Assembly: GCF_002951615.1 (NCBI RefSeq)
Contig: NZ_CP019062.1
Span: 1,240,001-1,304,000 of the forward strand
Length of the DNA stretch: 64,000 nucleotides
Origin: Rahnella sikkimica
Lineage (GTDB): Bacteria; Pseudomonadota; Gammaproteobacteria; Enterobacterales; Enterobacteriaceae
Reading direction: 5' to 3'
In this document: positions 55,028 to 62,925 of the stretch, in pieces
How positions within the stretch are numbered: the stretch's first letter is position 1
Layout: the number at the start of each line of letters is the position of its first letter
The notes under the pieces: model-generated
The model's database searches: none
What the model saw: the letters and a program-made list of their open reading frames with translations, nothing else
Told to the model about the DNA's origin: nothing
Position numbers and translations under genes: made by a program

Positions 55028-58000
55028 GTGAAATCACCGCTCGCGGCATTATCAGCGCAGTTAGACGGGCTGATGCTACGTGACCGGCAACGCCTGCAAC
55101 GTCGTTTGCAGGGTGCCAAAAAGACTTTTGATCAGAACACCAACCCTCAGGCCGTTGACGCATTGACGGCTGAGTTGCAGAACGCCATCACCGAAAGCCT
55201 GAAGAAAGTCACCGCCCGTGAAGCCTCACGGCCAAAAATCAGCTATCCGGGAAATCTGCCGGTCAGCCAGAAAAAAGATGACATCTTTAAGGCCATCCGC
55301 GATCACCAGGTGGTGATTGTCGCCGGTGAGACCGGTTCCGGTAAAACCACGCAGATCCCGAAAATCTGTATGGAACTCGGGCGCGGCATTAAAGGGGTGA
55401 TCGGGCATACGCAGCCACGCCGTCTGGCGGCGCGTACCGTCGCTAACCGTATTGCCGATGAGCTGGATACCACGCTCGGCAATACCGTCGGCTATAAAGT
55501 CCGTTTTAACGATCAGGTCAGCGATAACACGCTGGTGAAGCTGATGACCGACGGTATTCTGCTGGCGGAGATCCAGCAGGATCGCATGCTGATGCAGTAC
55601 GACACGCTGATCATCGATGAAGCCCACGAACGCAGCCTGAACATCGACTTTATTCTCGGTTATCTGCGCCAGTTGCTGCCAAAACGCCCGGATCTGAAAG
55701 TCATTATTACGTCAGCGACCATCGATCCGCAGCGGTTCTCCCGTCACTTTAATAACGCGCCGATCATTGAAGTTTCCGGCCGCACGTATCCGGTTGACGT
55801 GCGTTATCGCCCGATTGTGGATGATGCGGACGACGTTGACCGCGACCAGTTGCAGGCGATTTTTGACGCCGTGGATGAACTGGGTCGCGAAAGCATGGGC
55901 GACATCCTGATTTTCATGAGCGGTGAACGTGAAATTCGCGATACCGCCGATGCGCTGAACCGTCTGGATTTGCCGCATACCGAGATCCTGCCGTTGTACG
56001 CACGGCTGTCGAACAGCGAACAGAACCGCGTGTTTCAGTCGCACGCCGGTCGCCGTATCGTGCTGGCGACCAACGTCGCGGAAACCTCGCTGACCGTGCC
56101 GGGCATCAAATATGTGATTGACCCCGGCACCGCGCGTATCAGCCGTTACAGTTTCCGTACTAAAGTGCAGCGCCTGCCGATTGAGCCGGTTTCGCAAGCC
56201 TCGGCCAATCAGCGTAAAGGCCGTTGCGGACGCGTTTCGGAAGGGATCTGCATCCGCCTGTATTCGGAGCAGGATTTCCTGTCGCGCCCTGAATTTACCG
56301 ATCCTGAAATTCTGCGCACCAACCTGGCTTCCGTTATTTTGCAAATGACGGCGTTGGGGCTGGGCGATATCGCGGCATTCCCGTTTGTGGAAGCGCCGGA
56401 CAAACGCAATATTCAGGACGGCGTGCGCCTGCTCGAAGAGCTTAACGCCATCAATAATGCGGTCGATGGTCGTTACTCGCTGACGCCGCTGGGCCGCCAG
56501 CTGGCGCAGTTGCCAGTCGATCCGCGTCTGGCACGCATGGTGCTGGAAGCACAGAAAAACGGCTGCGTGCGCGAAGTGATGATCATCACCGCCGCGCTGT
56601 CGATCCAGGATCCGCGTGAACGTCCGATGGACAAACAGCAGGCGTCTGATGAAAAACATCGCCGGTTTGCGGATAAAGATTCTGATTTCCTGGCGTTCGT
56701 GAATTTGTGGGATCACCTGAAAGTGCAGCAAAAAGAGCTGTCTTCGGCGCAGTTCCGCAAGCTTTGCCGCAGTGACTTCCTCAACTATCTGCGCGTGCGT
56801 GAGTGGCAGGATATATACACCCAGCTGCGTCAGGTGGTGAAAGAACTCGGGCTGCCGGTGAACAGTGAACCGGCGGAATACCGCGAGGTGCATTGCGCGT
56901 TACTGACCGGTTTGCTGTCGCATATCGGGCAGAAAGACGCGGATAAACAGGAATATACCGGCGCGCGTAACGCCCGTTTTGCGGTGTTCCCGGGATCCGG
57001 TTTATTCAAGAAGCCACCAAAATGGGTGATGGTCGCGGAACTGGTGGAAACCAGCCGCCTGTGGGGGCGTATTGCCGCCCGCATTGAGCCGGAATGGATT
57101 GAACCGCTGGCGCAACATCTGGCGAAAAGCAGTTACAGCGAACCGCACTGGGAAAAAGCGCAGGGTGCGGTGATGGCGACGGAAAAAGTCACGCTGTACG
57201 GTCTGCCGATTGTGGCTGCGCGCCGGGTGAATTACGGCACGATCGATCCGGTGGTGTCGCGCGAGCTGTTTATCCGCCATGCGCTGGTGGAAGGCGACTG
57301 GCAGACGCGCCATGCGTTTTTCCGCGCCAATTTGCGCCTGCGTACCGAAGTCGAGGAGCTGGAACACAAATCACGTCGTCGCGATATTCTGGTCGATGAC
57401 GAGACGCTTTTCCTGTTCTACGAACAGCGCATCGGGCAGGAAGTGGTATCGGCGAAGCACTTCGATACGTGGTGGAAAAAGCAGCCGCAGGACAGCCTGA
57501 ATTTCGAAAAAAGCATGCTGATCAAAGAGGGTGCGGGCAACATCAGCGCCCACGATTACCCGAACTTCTGGCATCAGGGCAATCTCAAACTGCGTGTGAC
57601 CTATCAGTTTGAACCGGGCACTGACGCCGATGGCGTCACGGTGCATATCCCGTTGCCGCTGCTCAATCAGGTGAGCGAAGAAGGTTTTGACTGGCAGATC
57701 CCCGGCATCCGCCGCGAGCTGATTATGGCGCTGATTAAGTCATTGCCTAAACCGGTTCGCCGCAACTTTGTGCCTGCGCCAAACTATGCCGACGCGCTGC
57801 TCGGACGTCTTAAACCATTCGAAATGCCGCTGCTCGATGCGATGGAAAAAGAACTGCGCAAGATGAGCGGCGTAACCATTGACCGGGAAGACTGGCATCT
57901 GGATCAGGTACCCGATCATCTCAAAATGACGTTCCGCATTGTTGATGATAAAAACAAAACACTGCGCGAAGGTAAAGACCTGACGGTGCTGAAATCTGGC

Positions 58001-58921
58001 CTGAAAGAGCAGGTTCAGCAGACGCTTTCTGCGGTGGCCGATGACGGTATTGAACAGCGCGATTTGCATGTCTGGAGTTTCGGCACGCTGCCGGAACGCT
58101 ACGAGCAAAAGCGCGGCGGTTATGAAGTTAAAGCGTATCCGGCGATTGTCGATGAGAAAGACAGCGTGGCGATCCGCCTGTTTGACAGCGAACTGGAACA
58201 GCAACAGGCGATGCTGAGCGGGATGCGGCGTTTGCTGCTACTCAACATTCCTTCGCCGGTGAAATACCTGCATGAAAAGCTACCGAACAAAGCCAAGCTG
58301 GGGCTGTATTTCAACCCTTACGGCAAAGTGCTGGATCTGATTGACGACTGTATTTCCTGCGGTATCGATAAGCTGATCGCCGAATCCGGTGGGCTGGTGT
58401 GGCGTGAGGAAGATTTCGCGAAACTCCACGAGCATGTGCGCGCCAATCTGAATGACACCGTGGTACAAATCGCCATTCAGGTGGAGCAAATTCTGACGAC
58501 GGTCTTTAACATCAATAAACGGCTGAAAGGGCGGATTGATATCTCGATGGCGCTGGCGCTTTCTGATATTAAAGCGCAGATGTCTGGCCTGATTTATCGC
58601 GGGTTTGTCACGCAAAACGGCTGGAAACGGCTGCCGGATACGTTGCGTTATTTACAGGCCATTGAACGGCGGATGGACAAGCTGGCGATGGATGCTCACC
58701 GCGACCGTGCGCAGATGCTGAAAGTCGAAAACATCCAGCAGCAATGGCAACAATGGCTGAACAAACTGCCGCCGGTTCGTCAGCAAAGCGAGGAAGTGAA
58801 AGAGGTCCGCTGGATGATTGAAGAACTTCGCGTCAGCTATTTTGCCCAGCAACTGGGCACGCCGTACCCGATTTCGGATAAACGAATCTTGCAGACGATG
58901 GAACAACTGGTCAGTAATTAA
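55028..58921 (+). CDS. hrpA: ATP-dependent RNA helicase HrpA
   Basis: HrpA is a large DEAH-box RNA helicase that in E. coli resolves stalled ribosomes and is linked to fimbrial mRNA processing. From the chosen start it is 1297 residues (1300 in E. coli). Walker A is GETGSGKTTQIPK near residue 101, the DEAH box in IIDEAHERSLNID near 197, motif III ITSATIDPQRFSRHF, and motif VI QRKGRCGRVSEG near 395. The helicase-associated and OB-like C-terminal parts follow. The end RVSYFAQQLGTPYPISDKRI is the family C terminus. The GTG at 55028 has an aagga site; an ATG at 54974 in the same frame has none. Confidence 0.96.
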   Translation: MKSPLAALSAQLDGLMLRDRQRLQRRLQGAKKTFDQNTNPQAVDALTAELQNAITESLKKVTAREASRPKISYPGNLPVSQKKDDIFKAIRDHQVVIVAGETGSGKTTQIPKICMELGRGIKGVIGHTQPRRLAARTVANRIADELDTTLGNTVGYKVRFNDQVSDNTLVKLMTDGILLAEIQQDRMLMQYDTLIIDEAHERSLNIDFILGYLRQLLPKRPDLKVIITSATIDPQRFSRHFNNAPIIEVSGRTYPVDVRYRPIVDDADDVDRDQLQAIFDAVDELGRESMGDILIFMSGEREIRDTADALNRLDLPHTEILPLYARLSNSEQNRVFQSHAGRRIVLATNVAETSLTVPGIKYVIDPGTARISRYSFRTKVQRLPIEPVSQASANQRKGRCGRVSEGICIRLYSEQDFLSRPEFTDPEILRTNLASVILQMTALGLGDIAAFPFVEAPDKRNIQDGVRLLEELNAINNAVDGRYSLTPLGRQLAQLPVDPRLARMVLEAQKNGCVREVMIITAALSIQDPRERPMDKQQASDEKHRRFADKDSDFLAFVNLWDHLKVQQKELSSAQFRKLCRSDFLNYLRVREWQDIYTQLRQVVKELGLPVNSEPAEYREVHCALLTGLLSHIGQKDADKQEYTGARNARFAVFPGSGLFKKPPKWVMVAELVETSRLWGRIAARIEPEWIEPLAQHLAKSSYSEPHWEKAQGAVMATEKVTLYGLPIVAARRVNYGTIDPVVSRELFIRHALVEGDWQTRHAFFRANLRLRTEVEELEHKSRRRDILVDDETLFLFYEQRIGQEVVSAKHFDTWWKKQPQDSLNFEKSMLIKEGAGNISAHDYPNFWHQGNLKLRVTYQFEPGTDADGVTVHIPLPLLNQVSEEGFDWQIPGIRRELIMALIKSLPKPVRRNFVPAPNYADALLGRLKPFEMPLLDAMEKELRKMSGVTIDREDWHLDQVPDHLKMTFRIVDDKNKTLREGKDLTVLKSGLKEQVQQTLSAVADDGIEQRDLHVWSFGTLPERYEQKRGGYEVKAYPAIVDEKDSVAIRLFDSELEQQQAMLSGMRRLLLLNIPSPVKYLHEKLPNKAKLGLYFNPYGKVLDLIDDCISCGIDKLIAESGGLVWREEDFAKLHEHVRANLNDTVVQIAIQVEQILTTVFNINKRLKGRIDISMALALSDIKAQMSGLIYRGFVTQNGWKRLPDTLRYLQAIERRMDKLAMDAHRDRAQMLKVENIQQQWQQWLNKLPPVRQQSEEVKEVRWMIEELRVSYFAQQLGTPYPISDKRILQTMEQLVSN

Positions 58922-58934
58922 CAGGCGAAAAAAA

Positions 58935-58953
58935 GCCCGCAACCAGTGCGGGC
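58935..58953. terminator. Hairpin terminator after hrpA
   Basis: A 7-base stem (gcccgca / tgcgggc) 13 bases after the hrpA stop. The T-run lies on the minus-strand side, so it is stronger for leftward transcription. It probably works for hrpA by the stem alone. Confidence 0.65.
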
Positions 58954-59084
58954 AAGACGACATCAGTATTCGAAAACCTTGTTAGGGCAGAACAGAACCA
59001 TCATAGCGTCTGGGTAAAAATCTGATTCGTGAGTTAGCTGCATAAATAGCACGGTATTTAAGTGATTAGACCAGTCAGAACGTC

Positions 59085-59112
59085 AAAAAGGCCGCTTTTC
59101 AGCGACCTTTTT
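59085..59112. terminator. Terminator of ydgD
   Basis: A 12-base stem with one mismatch (aaaaaggccgct / agcgaccttttt) and a tttc loop, T-rich on both strands, 19 bases after the ydgD stop. Confidence 0.88.
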
Positions 59113-59131
59113 CGTTTTCAGAGACAGCAGA

Positions 59132-60013
59132 TCATTGCGCGGCAGGGGTTGCCGGAGTACTGGCGCTGATCACACCGGAAGACAATGTGCTCAGGGCGTA
59201 GCGTATTGCCGGGACGGCCAGTGCGCGGTTGTCAGCCAGATAACGATCCTGAGCAGCGGGAGCCGAGCTTTGAATCGCAATCAACGACCAGCCTTCCGCA
59301 TTTTTGATTAATAACGGAGAACCGCTGTCGCCCGGCAGCGTGTCGCAACGGTGCGAAAGCACGCCAGGCTGTGCCCAGCCGGTAATCTGACAATCCTGAT
59401 GAACATACAAATCATCCAGATGATCTTCCGGATATCCGGCCTGGGTCACCTTTCTGCCTTCCTGTTTTAGCACGGCGGTCAGGTCGTCACGCGAACCTTC
59501 CCAAAGCGGCAGCGGCTTGATCGGCAGCGCGAGTTTTTCATCCGTCAGACGGATCAGCGCGAAATCAAACGGCGCGGCTTTCGGCGGCACAATCCAGCCT
59601 TCGCCATCAGCTTTCAGCTTTTTACCCAGTTTCGGGTCAACCAGTGTTTGCAATGCAGTGATCTGGTAACGCCATTTCTGATTATGAGAAATAAAACGCA
59701 GGGCGATCACTTTGTCGATTTTCCCCGGCGGAGCCAGTACACAATGGCCGGCGGTGAGAACCAGATGTTGAGAAATCAAAGTGGCGGTACAGAGATTGCC
59801 GCTTTCCGTTTCAATCTGACCGATTGCCTGCCACGGCCAGCGTGCGGCGGCTGCAACGGGAGTGCGCTGATCGTGGCCGAAGAACAGAGCCGTTTTTTCT
59901 TTAACGCTGATAGCCGGCGTGTCGCTATCTGCATCATCCGGAGAATCTGCCTGTACGAAAGAGCTGGCGGTAAAACAAAAAAAGCACAGAAACAGCGGTA
60001 ACGCGATGCGCAT
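59132..60013 (-). CDS. ydgD: Exported trypsin-like serine protease YdgD
   Basis: A 293-residue periplasmic serine peptidase of the S1 family. The Sec signal is [19 protein letters not shown], residues 4-22. The catalytic triad is complete: His90 (LTAGHC), Asp150 (FDFALIRL) and Ser230 (GDSGSPLL). Additional cysteines (CTATLIS, CQITGW, SHRCDTL) may form disulfides. E. coli YdgD (273 residues) has the same gene neighbourhood (asr, ydgU, ydgD). Substrate is unknown. The very short P-A-rich tail (STPATPAAQ) is an addition relative to the core. It lies downstream of asr and ydgU on the same strand. Confidence 0.9.
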   Translation of the reverse strand: MRIALPLFLCFFCFTASSFVQADSPDDADSDTPAISVKEKTALFFGHDQRTPVAAAARWPWQAIGQIETESGNLCTATLISQHLVLTAGHCVLAPPGKIDKVIALRFISHNQKWRYQITALQTLVDPKLGKKLKADGEGWIVPPKAAPFDFALIRLTDEKLALPIKPLPLWEGSRDDLTAVLKQEGRKVTQAGYPEDHLDDLYVHQDCQITGWAQPGVLSHRCDTLPGDSGSPLLIKNAEGWSLIAIQSSAPAAQDRYLADNRALAVPAIRYALSTLSSGVISASTPATPAAQ

Positions 60014-60163
60014 AACATTCTGACCTTGAAAACAGGGGAAACCCGTGAACCCGTTATTATGGAAGGATTATAGACGGTTATCTTTCGTGGTGGATATATT
60101 TGTCTGATAACTCAATCTTTTGAACAGACGGCGGGCGCCATCTCAGGATACTTCACGACAGCA

Positions 60164-60244
60164 TCAGAAGTAGAAGAACAGGGTGATCAGACCGCAGAGG
60201 ATCAGAGAGCACAGGGTGATTTCGAACAGGTAGCGGCGCAGCAT
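60164..60244 (-). CDS. ydgU: Very small membrane protein YdgU
   Basis: A 26-residue single-span membrane peptide reading MLRRYLFEITLCSLILC, then GLITLFFYF. It has the basic N terminus followed by one long hydrophobic helix, like E. coli YdgU, and lies in the same position between asr and ydgD on the same strand. The identification rests on size, composition and gene order. No strong ribosome site is seen (a weak tgaaag is adjacent), so expression is not certain. Function is unknown in any species to my knowledge. Confidence 0.72.
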   Translation of the reverse strand: MLRRYLFEITLCSLILCGLITLFFYF

Positions 60245-60282
60245 CTTTCATCAGTACCTCAAGATAGAGAACTGGAGAAAAA

Positions 60283-60304
60283 AACACCCGGCGAGCCGGG
60301 TGTT
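60283..60304 (-). terminator. Terminator after asr
   Basis: A 9-base stem (aacacccgg / ccgggtgtt) with a 4-base loop, 57 bases after the asr stop, followed by seven T on the minus strand. It separates asr from ydgU-ydgD. Confidence 0.9.
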
Positions 60305-60360
60305 GAATCATCAGTCTTGATAATGGTGAGTAGATACGCTCACAAAGACTTCTTTACGAC

Positions 60361-60780
60361 TTATGCTGCTGGAGTTGCTTTTGCAGCTGGAGCAGCTTTC
60401 TTAGCATGTTTCACGTGTTTTTTAGCAGCCTGCGCTTTCTGAGCTACCGGAGCAGCTTTCTTAGCGTGTTTCACGTGTTTTTTAGCAGCCTGCGCTTTCT
60501 GAGCTACCGGAGCAGCCTTCTTAGCGTGTTTTACGTGTTTTTTAGCAGCCTGTGCTTTCTGAGCTACCGGAGCCGCTTTCTTAGCGGATTTTTTGTGTTT
60601 TTTAGCAGCCTGAGCTTTCTGAGCTACTTTCTTATGAGTCTTGTGCTTAGCAGCATGCGCTGGAGCAGCAGTAGTCGTTGCAGCAGCGGCTGGCGCTGGA
60701 GTTGCTGTAGTTTCAGCAGCGAAAGCGACAGAAGACAGACCCATTGCAGCGGCTACAACCAGAGCTAATACTTTTTTCAT
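60361..60780 (-). CDS. asr: Acid shock protein Asr
   Basis: Asr is a periplasmic, very basic acid-induced protein that protects periplasmic proteins at low pH. The product is 139 residues with a Sec signal ([19 protein letters not shown]). A short Ala/Pro/Thr-rich part follows, and then about four 20-residue repeats containing [17 protein letters not shown]. At the DNA level the repeat period is exactly 60 bases. It is longer than E. coli Asr (102 residues) because of the additional repeats. The start has a gagg site. Transcription is probably RstA-controlled (box at 60888-60901). Confidence 0.95.
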   Translation of the reverse strand: MKKVLALVVAAAMGLSSVAFAAETTATPAPAAAATTTAAPAHAAKHKTHKKVAQKAQAAKKHKKSAKKAAPVAQKAQAAKKHVKHAKKAAPVAQKAQAAKKHVKHAKKAAPVAQKAQAAKKHVKHAKKAAPAAKATPAA

Positions 60781-60839
60781 CTTTAATTCCTCAGAATTTT
60801 TGTTTAAGTGTCCACCCCACTGCGGGGCCGGTATGAAGA

Positions 60840-60845
60840 ATACTA
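60840..60845 (-). promoter_or_regulatory. Probable -10 element of the asr promoter
   Basis: Minus-strand TAGTAT, about 60 bases upstream of the asr start codon. No good -35 element is seen at 17 bases, which fits a promoter that needs an activator. Confidence 0.5.
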
Positions 60846-60887
60846 GGCGGGTTCTGTCACAAAGTCCGTGAGTGATTGGTTTCGGCG

Positions 60888-60901
60888 TGTAACGGAATGT
60901 A
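60888..60901 (-). promoter_or_regulatory. RstA box upstream of asr
   Basis: Minus-strand TACATTCCGTTACA, differing at one position from the RstA box TACATnTnGTTACA. It lies 108 bases before the asr ATG and 42 bases before the -10 element, suitable for activation. RstA is the partner of the RstB kinase encoded at 62926-64000. Confidence 0.82.
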
Positions 60902-61003
60902 CAAGCTGGGGATTTCAGGGAAATCAGTGAGTTATGCGGTGGAGGCGTAGCATGATGGCCAGGTTTGTACGTTATGCAGTCAACTTCAAAACCTTGGTTT
61001 GCT

Positions 61004-61107
61004 CCTCCCCCTGCGAAGGGGGAGGCCGGGAGGGGGTTTAGCAAACGACTCAGCTTCACGTTGCCATTTCGAACCCCATCCCGTCCTTCCCCTTGCCAAG
61101 GGGAAGG
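61004..61107. repeat. Two-palindrome intergenic element (BIME-like)
   Basis: Two perfect hairpins, cctccccc-tgcgaa-gggggagg (61004-61025) and ccttcccctt-gcc-aaggggaagg (61085-61107). Their inner flanks (gggagggggtt and aaccccatccc) are also complementary. The whole can fold as one nested structure. Elements with this Cs-and-Gs palindrome are widespread in intergenic DNA of Proteobacteria. Confidence 0.8.
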
Positions 61108-61130
61108 TGCAAATCCAAACACTCTGTTGT

Positions 61131-61417
61131 GAATTTAGATAAGCCTCCAGCCGCTTTCAAAACGACGTTGAGCGAGTGGTGAGAAACGGTGAGAGTCTTT
61201 TTTCGAGCAGGTTCGAACCCGAAGCGAAAGAACCGCGCAGCGGCGGCGTTTGCGGCAATAAGGAGAGTTTCTAAAACATAGCCAGCCAGCGGAGCGCGTG
61301 TTGGGAAAAAGCGTGGGAGATCAAAGAGGGAGGCGCTTTCCTCCCTCTTTGGCGGTTTCGGCGCAGCGAGTTAAGTAATCACTGCAATTGAGAAACCGAA
61401 ATTTTCTCGATCAAGCC
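61131..61417 (+). repeat. Dispersed intergenic repeat, second locus
   Basis: A full copy of the element described at 38253-38368 (inverted) and 38456-38729 (direct). Bases 61278-61417 are near-identical to 38589-38729. The terminator-like stem aaagagggagg / cctccctcttt is at 61323-61350, and one tgagaaaccgaaa unit closes the copy. It fills the asr-M32 peptidase intergenic space together with the two-palindrome element, ending 24 bases after the peptidase stop codon. No coding frame. Confidence 0.9.
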
Positions 61418-61441
61418 TCTGGTGCACCAGCTACTCAACCG

Positions 61442-62923
61442 TTAAAGGTATCTGTTCTCCAGGTGTGCCCTGAAGAACCCCGGGTTCAGTGTCTCCCCGG
61501 TGGCATTTTTAATCAGCTGATCCGTCGAGAACCGGCTCCCGTGTTGCCAGATATTCTGCTGCAACCACTGGAACAATGCCGTCAGATCGCCGCGGGCGAT
61601 ATCTTCCTGCAACGTCGGGATCGCTTTGTTAGCGAACTGGAACAGTTGCGCGGCGTACATCGCACCGAGCGTGTACGTCGGGAAGTAACCGAAACCGCCG
61701 TCGGTCCAGTGGATATCCTGCATACAACCGTCGCGGTAATTCCCCACAGTATCGATGCCCAAATATTCCTTCATCTTGCTGTTCCACAAGGCCGGGATAT
61801 CGTCGACTTCGATTTCGCCTTCCATCAGCGCTTTTTCGATTTCATAACGCAGGATGACGTGCGCCGGATAGCTGAGTTCATCGGCGTCAACGCGGATGAA
61901 GCCTGGCTGAACACGCTGGTTCAGTTTGATGAAGTTACTTTCATCTAAGCCCGGACGCTGACCGAACTGCTCGATAACCAGCGGATACACCGATTTCAGG
62001 AACGGTTCGCTGCAACCCAGTTGCATTTCAAACAGCAGGCTTTGGGATTCGTGAACGCCCATTGAACGTGCGTTGGAAACCGGCTGGCCCAGCCACTCTT
62101 TAGGCAGGTTTTGCTCATAACGTGCATGACCGGTTTCATGGATCACGCCCATCATGGCGCTGAGGAATTCAGTTTCGTTGTAACGCGTAGTGATCCGCAC
62201 ATCTTGCGGAACACCGCCGCAGAACGGGTGCGCGCTGACATCCAGACGACCGGCATCAAAATTAAAGCCCAGACGGTCCATCACTTTCAGGCCAAGCTGA
62301 CGCTGTTTTTCAATATCGAACGGGCCTTGCGGCGCAATGCGGGATTCGGTTTTCTGCTTTTCCACCACGGTTTGCAGCAGATCCGGTAGCCAGGTTTTCA
62401 GGTCGCCGAACAGAACGTCGAGTTTCTGCGATGTCATTCCCGGTTCGTACAAATCGAGCAGGGCGTCGTAACGGCTGATACCGGCGGCTTCGGCGCGCAG
62501 TTTGGCTTCTTCGCGGCTCAGTTTCACGACTTCTTTCAGGTTATCGGAGAAACCTTCCCAGTCGTTGGATTTACGCTGAATGCGCCAGGCCTGTTCGCAA
62601 CGCGCCCCGGCCAGTGATTTGGCCTGCACCAGACTTTCCGGCAACAGCGCGGCTTGCTGATAATGACGGCGCATTTCACGCAGGTTCGCCTGCTCCACAT
62701 CATTAAGCTGCTCGCCACCGGCCTGTTCCAGCCATTCGCCGACCTGTTTCGCAGTAAGGATCTGATGCGTCAGCACGCTCAGTTCAGCCAGTGCTTCGGA
62801 GCGCGCCTGGCCGCCTTGCGGGGGCATCATGGCCGCTGCATCCCAGCCTGCAATCGCCGATAAATGGCCGAAACGGGATAAACGGGCGAAGGTGTCGTGC
62901 AATTTTTTATACGCGATGGTCAT
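61442..62923 (-). CDS. Carboxypeptidase Taq-type metallopeptidase (M32)
   Basis: A 493-residue cytosolic zinc carboxypeptidase of family M32, a mostly helical protein that removes C-terminal residues broadly. The zinc motif HETGH is at residues 262-266 (MGVIHETGHARYEQ), with the third ligand Glu expected in GVHESQSLLFEMQLG. It has the usual length of about 500 residues and the family motifs PFCGGVPQDVRITTRYNE and HVILRYEIEKALMEGE. Its start is only 2 bases after the rstB stop on the same strand, so it is probably co-transcribed with rstB. That is not the E. coli arrangement. Confidence 0.93.
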   Translation of the reverse strand: MTIAYKKLHDTFARLSRFGHLSAIAGWDAAAMMPPQGGQARSEALAELSVLTHQILTAKQVGEWLEQAGGEQLNDVEQANLREMRRHYQQAALLPESLVQAKSLAGARCEQAWRIQRKSNDWEGFSDNLKEVVKLSREEAKLRAEAAGISRYDALLDLYEPGMTSQKLDVLFGDLKTWLPDLLQTVVEKQKTESRIAPQGPFDIEKQRQLGLKVMDRLGFNFDAGRLDVSAHPFCGGVPQDVRITTRYNETEFLSAMMGVIHETGHARYEQNLPKEWLGQPVSNARSMGVHESQSLLFEMQLGCSEPFLKSVYPLVIEQFGQRPGLDESNFIKLNQRVQPGFIRVDADELSYPAHVILRYEIEKALMEGEIEVDDIPALWNSKMKEYLGIDTVGNYRDGCMQDIHWTDGGFGYFPTYTLGAMYAAQLFQFANKAIPTLQEDIARGDLTALFQWLQQNIWQHGSRFSTDQLIKNATGETLNPGFFRAHLENRYL

Positions 62924-62925
62924 TA

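Noticed and set aside
55712..56893. Open frame of 393 codons opposite hrpA
   Set aside because: Composition is typical of an antisense shadow, and hrpA motifs are intact on the plus strand.
60391..60640. Regular 60-base repeats taken as a possible CRISPR array
   Set aside because: There are no unique spacers; the period encodes 20-residue repeats of Asr in frame and no cas genes are present.
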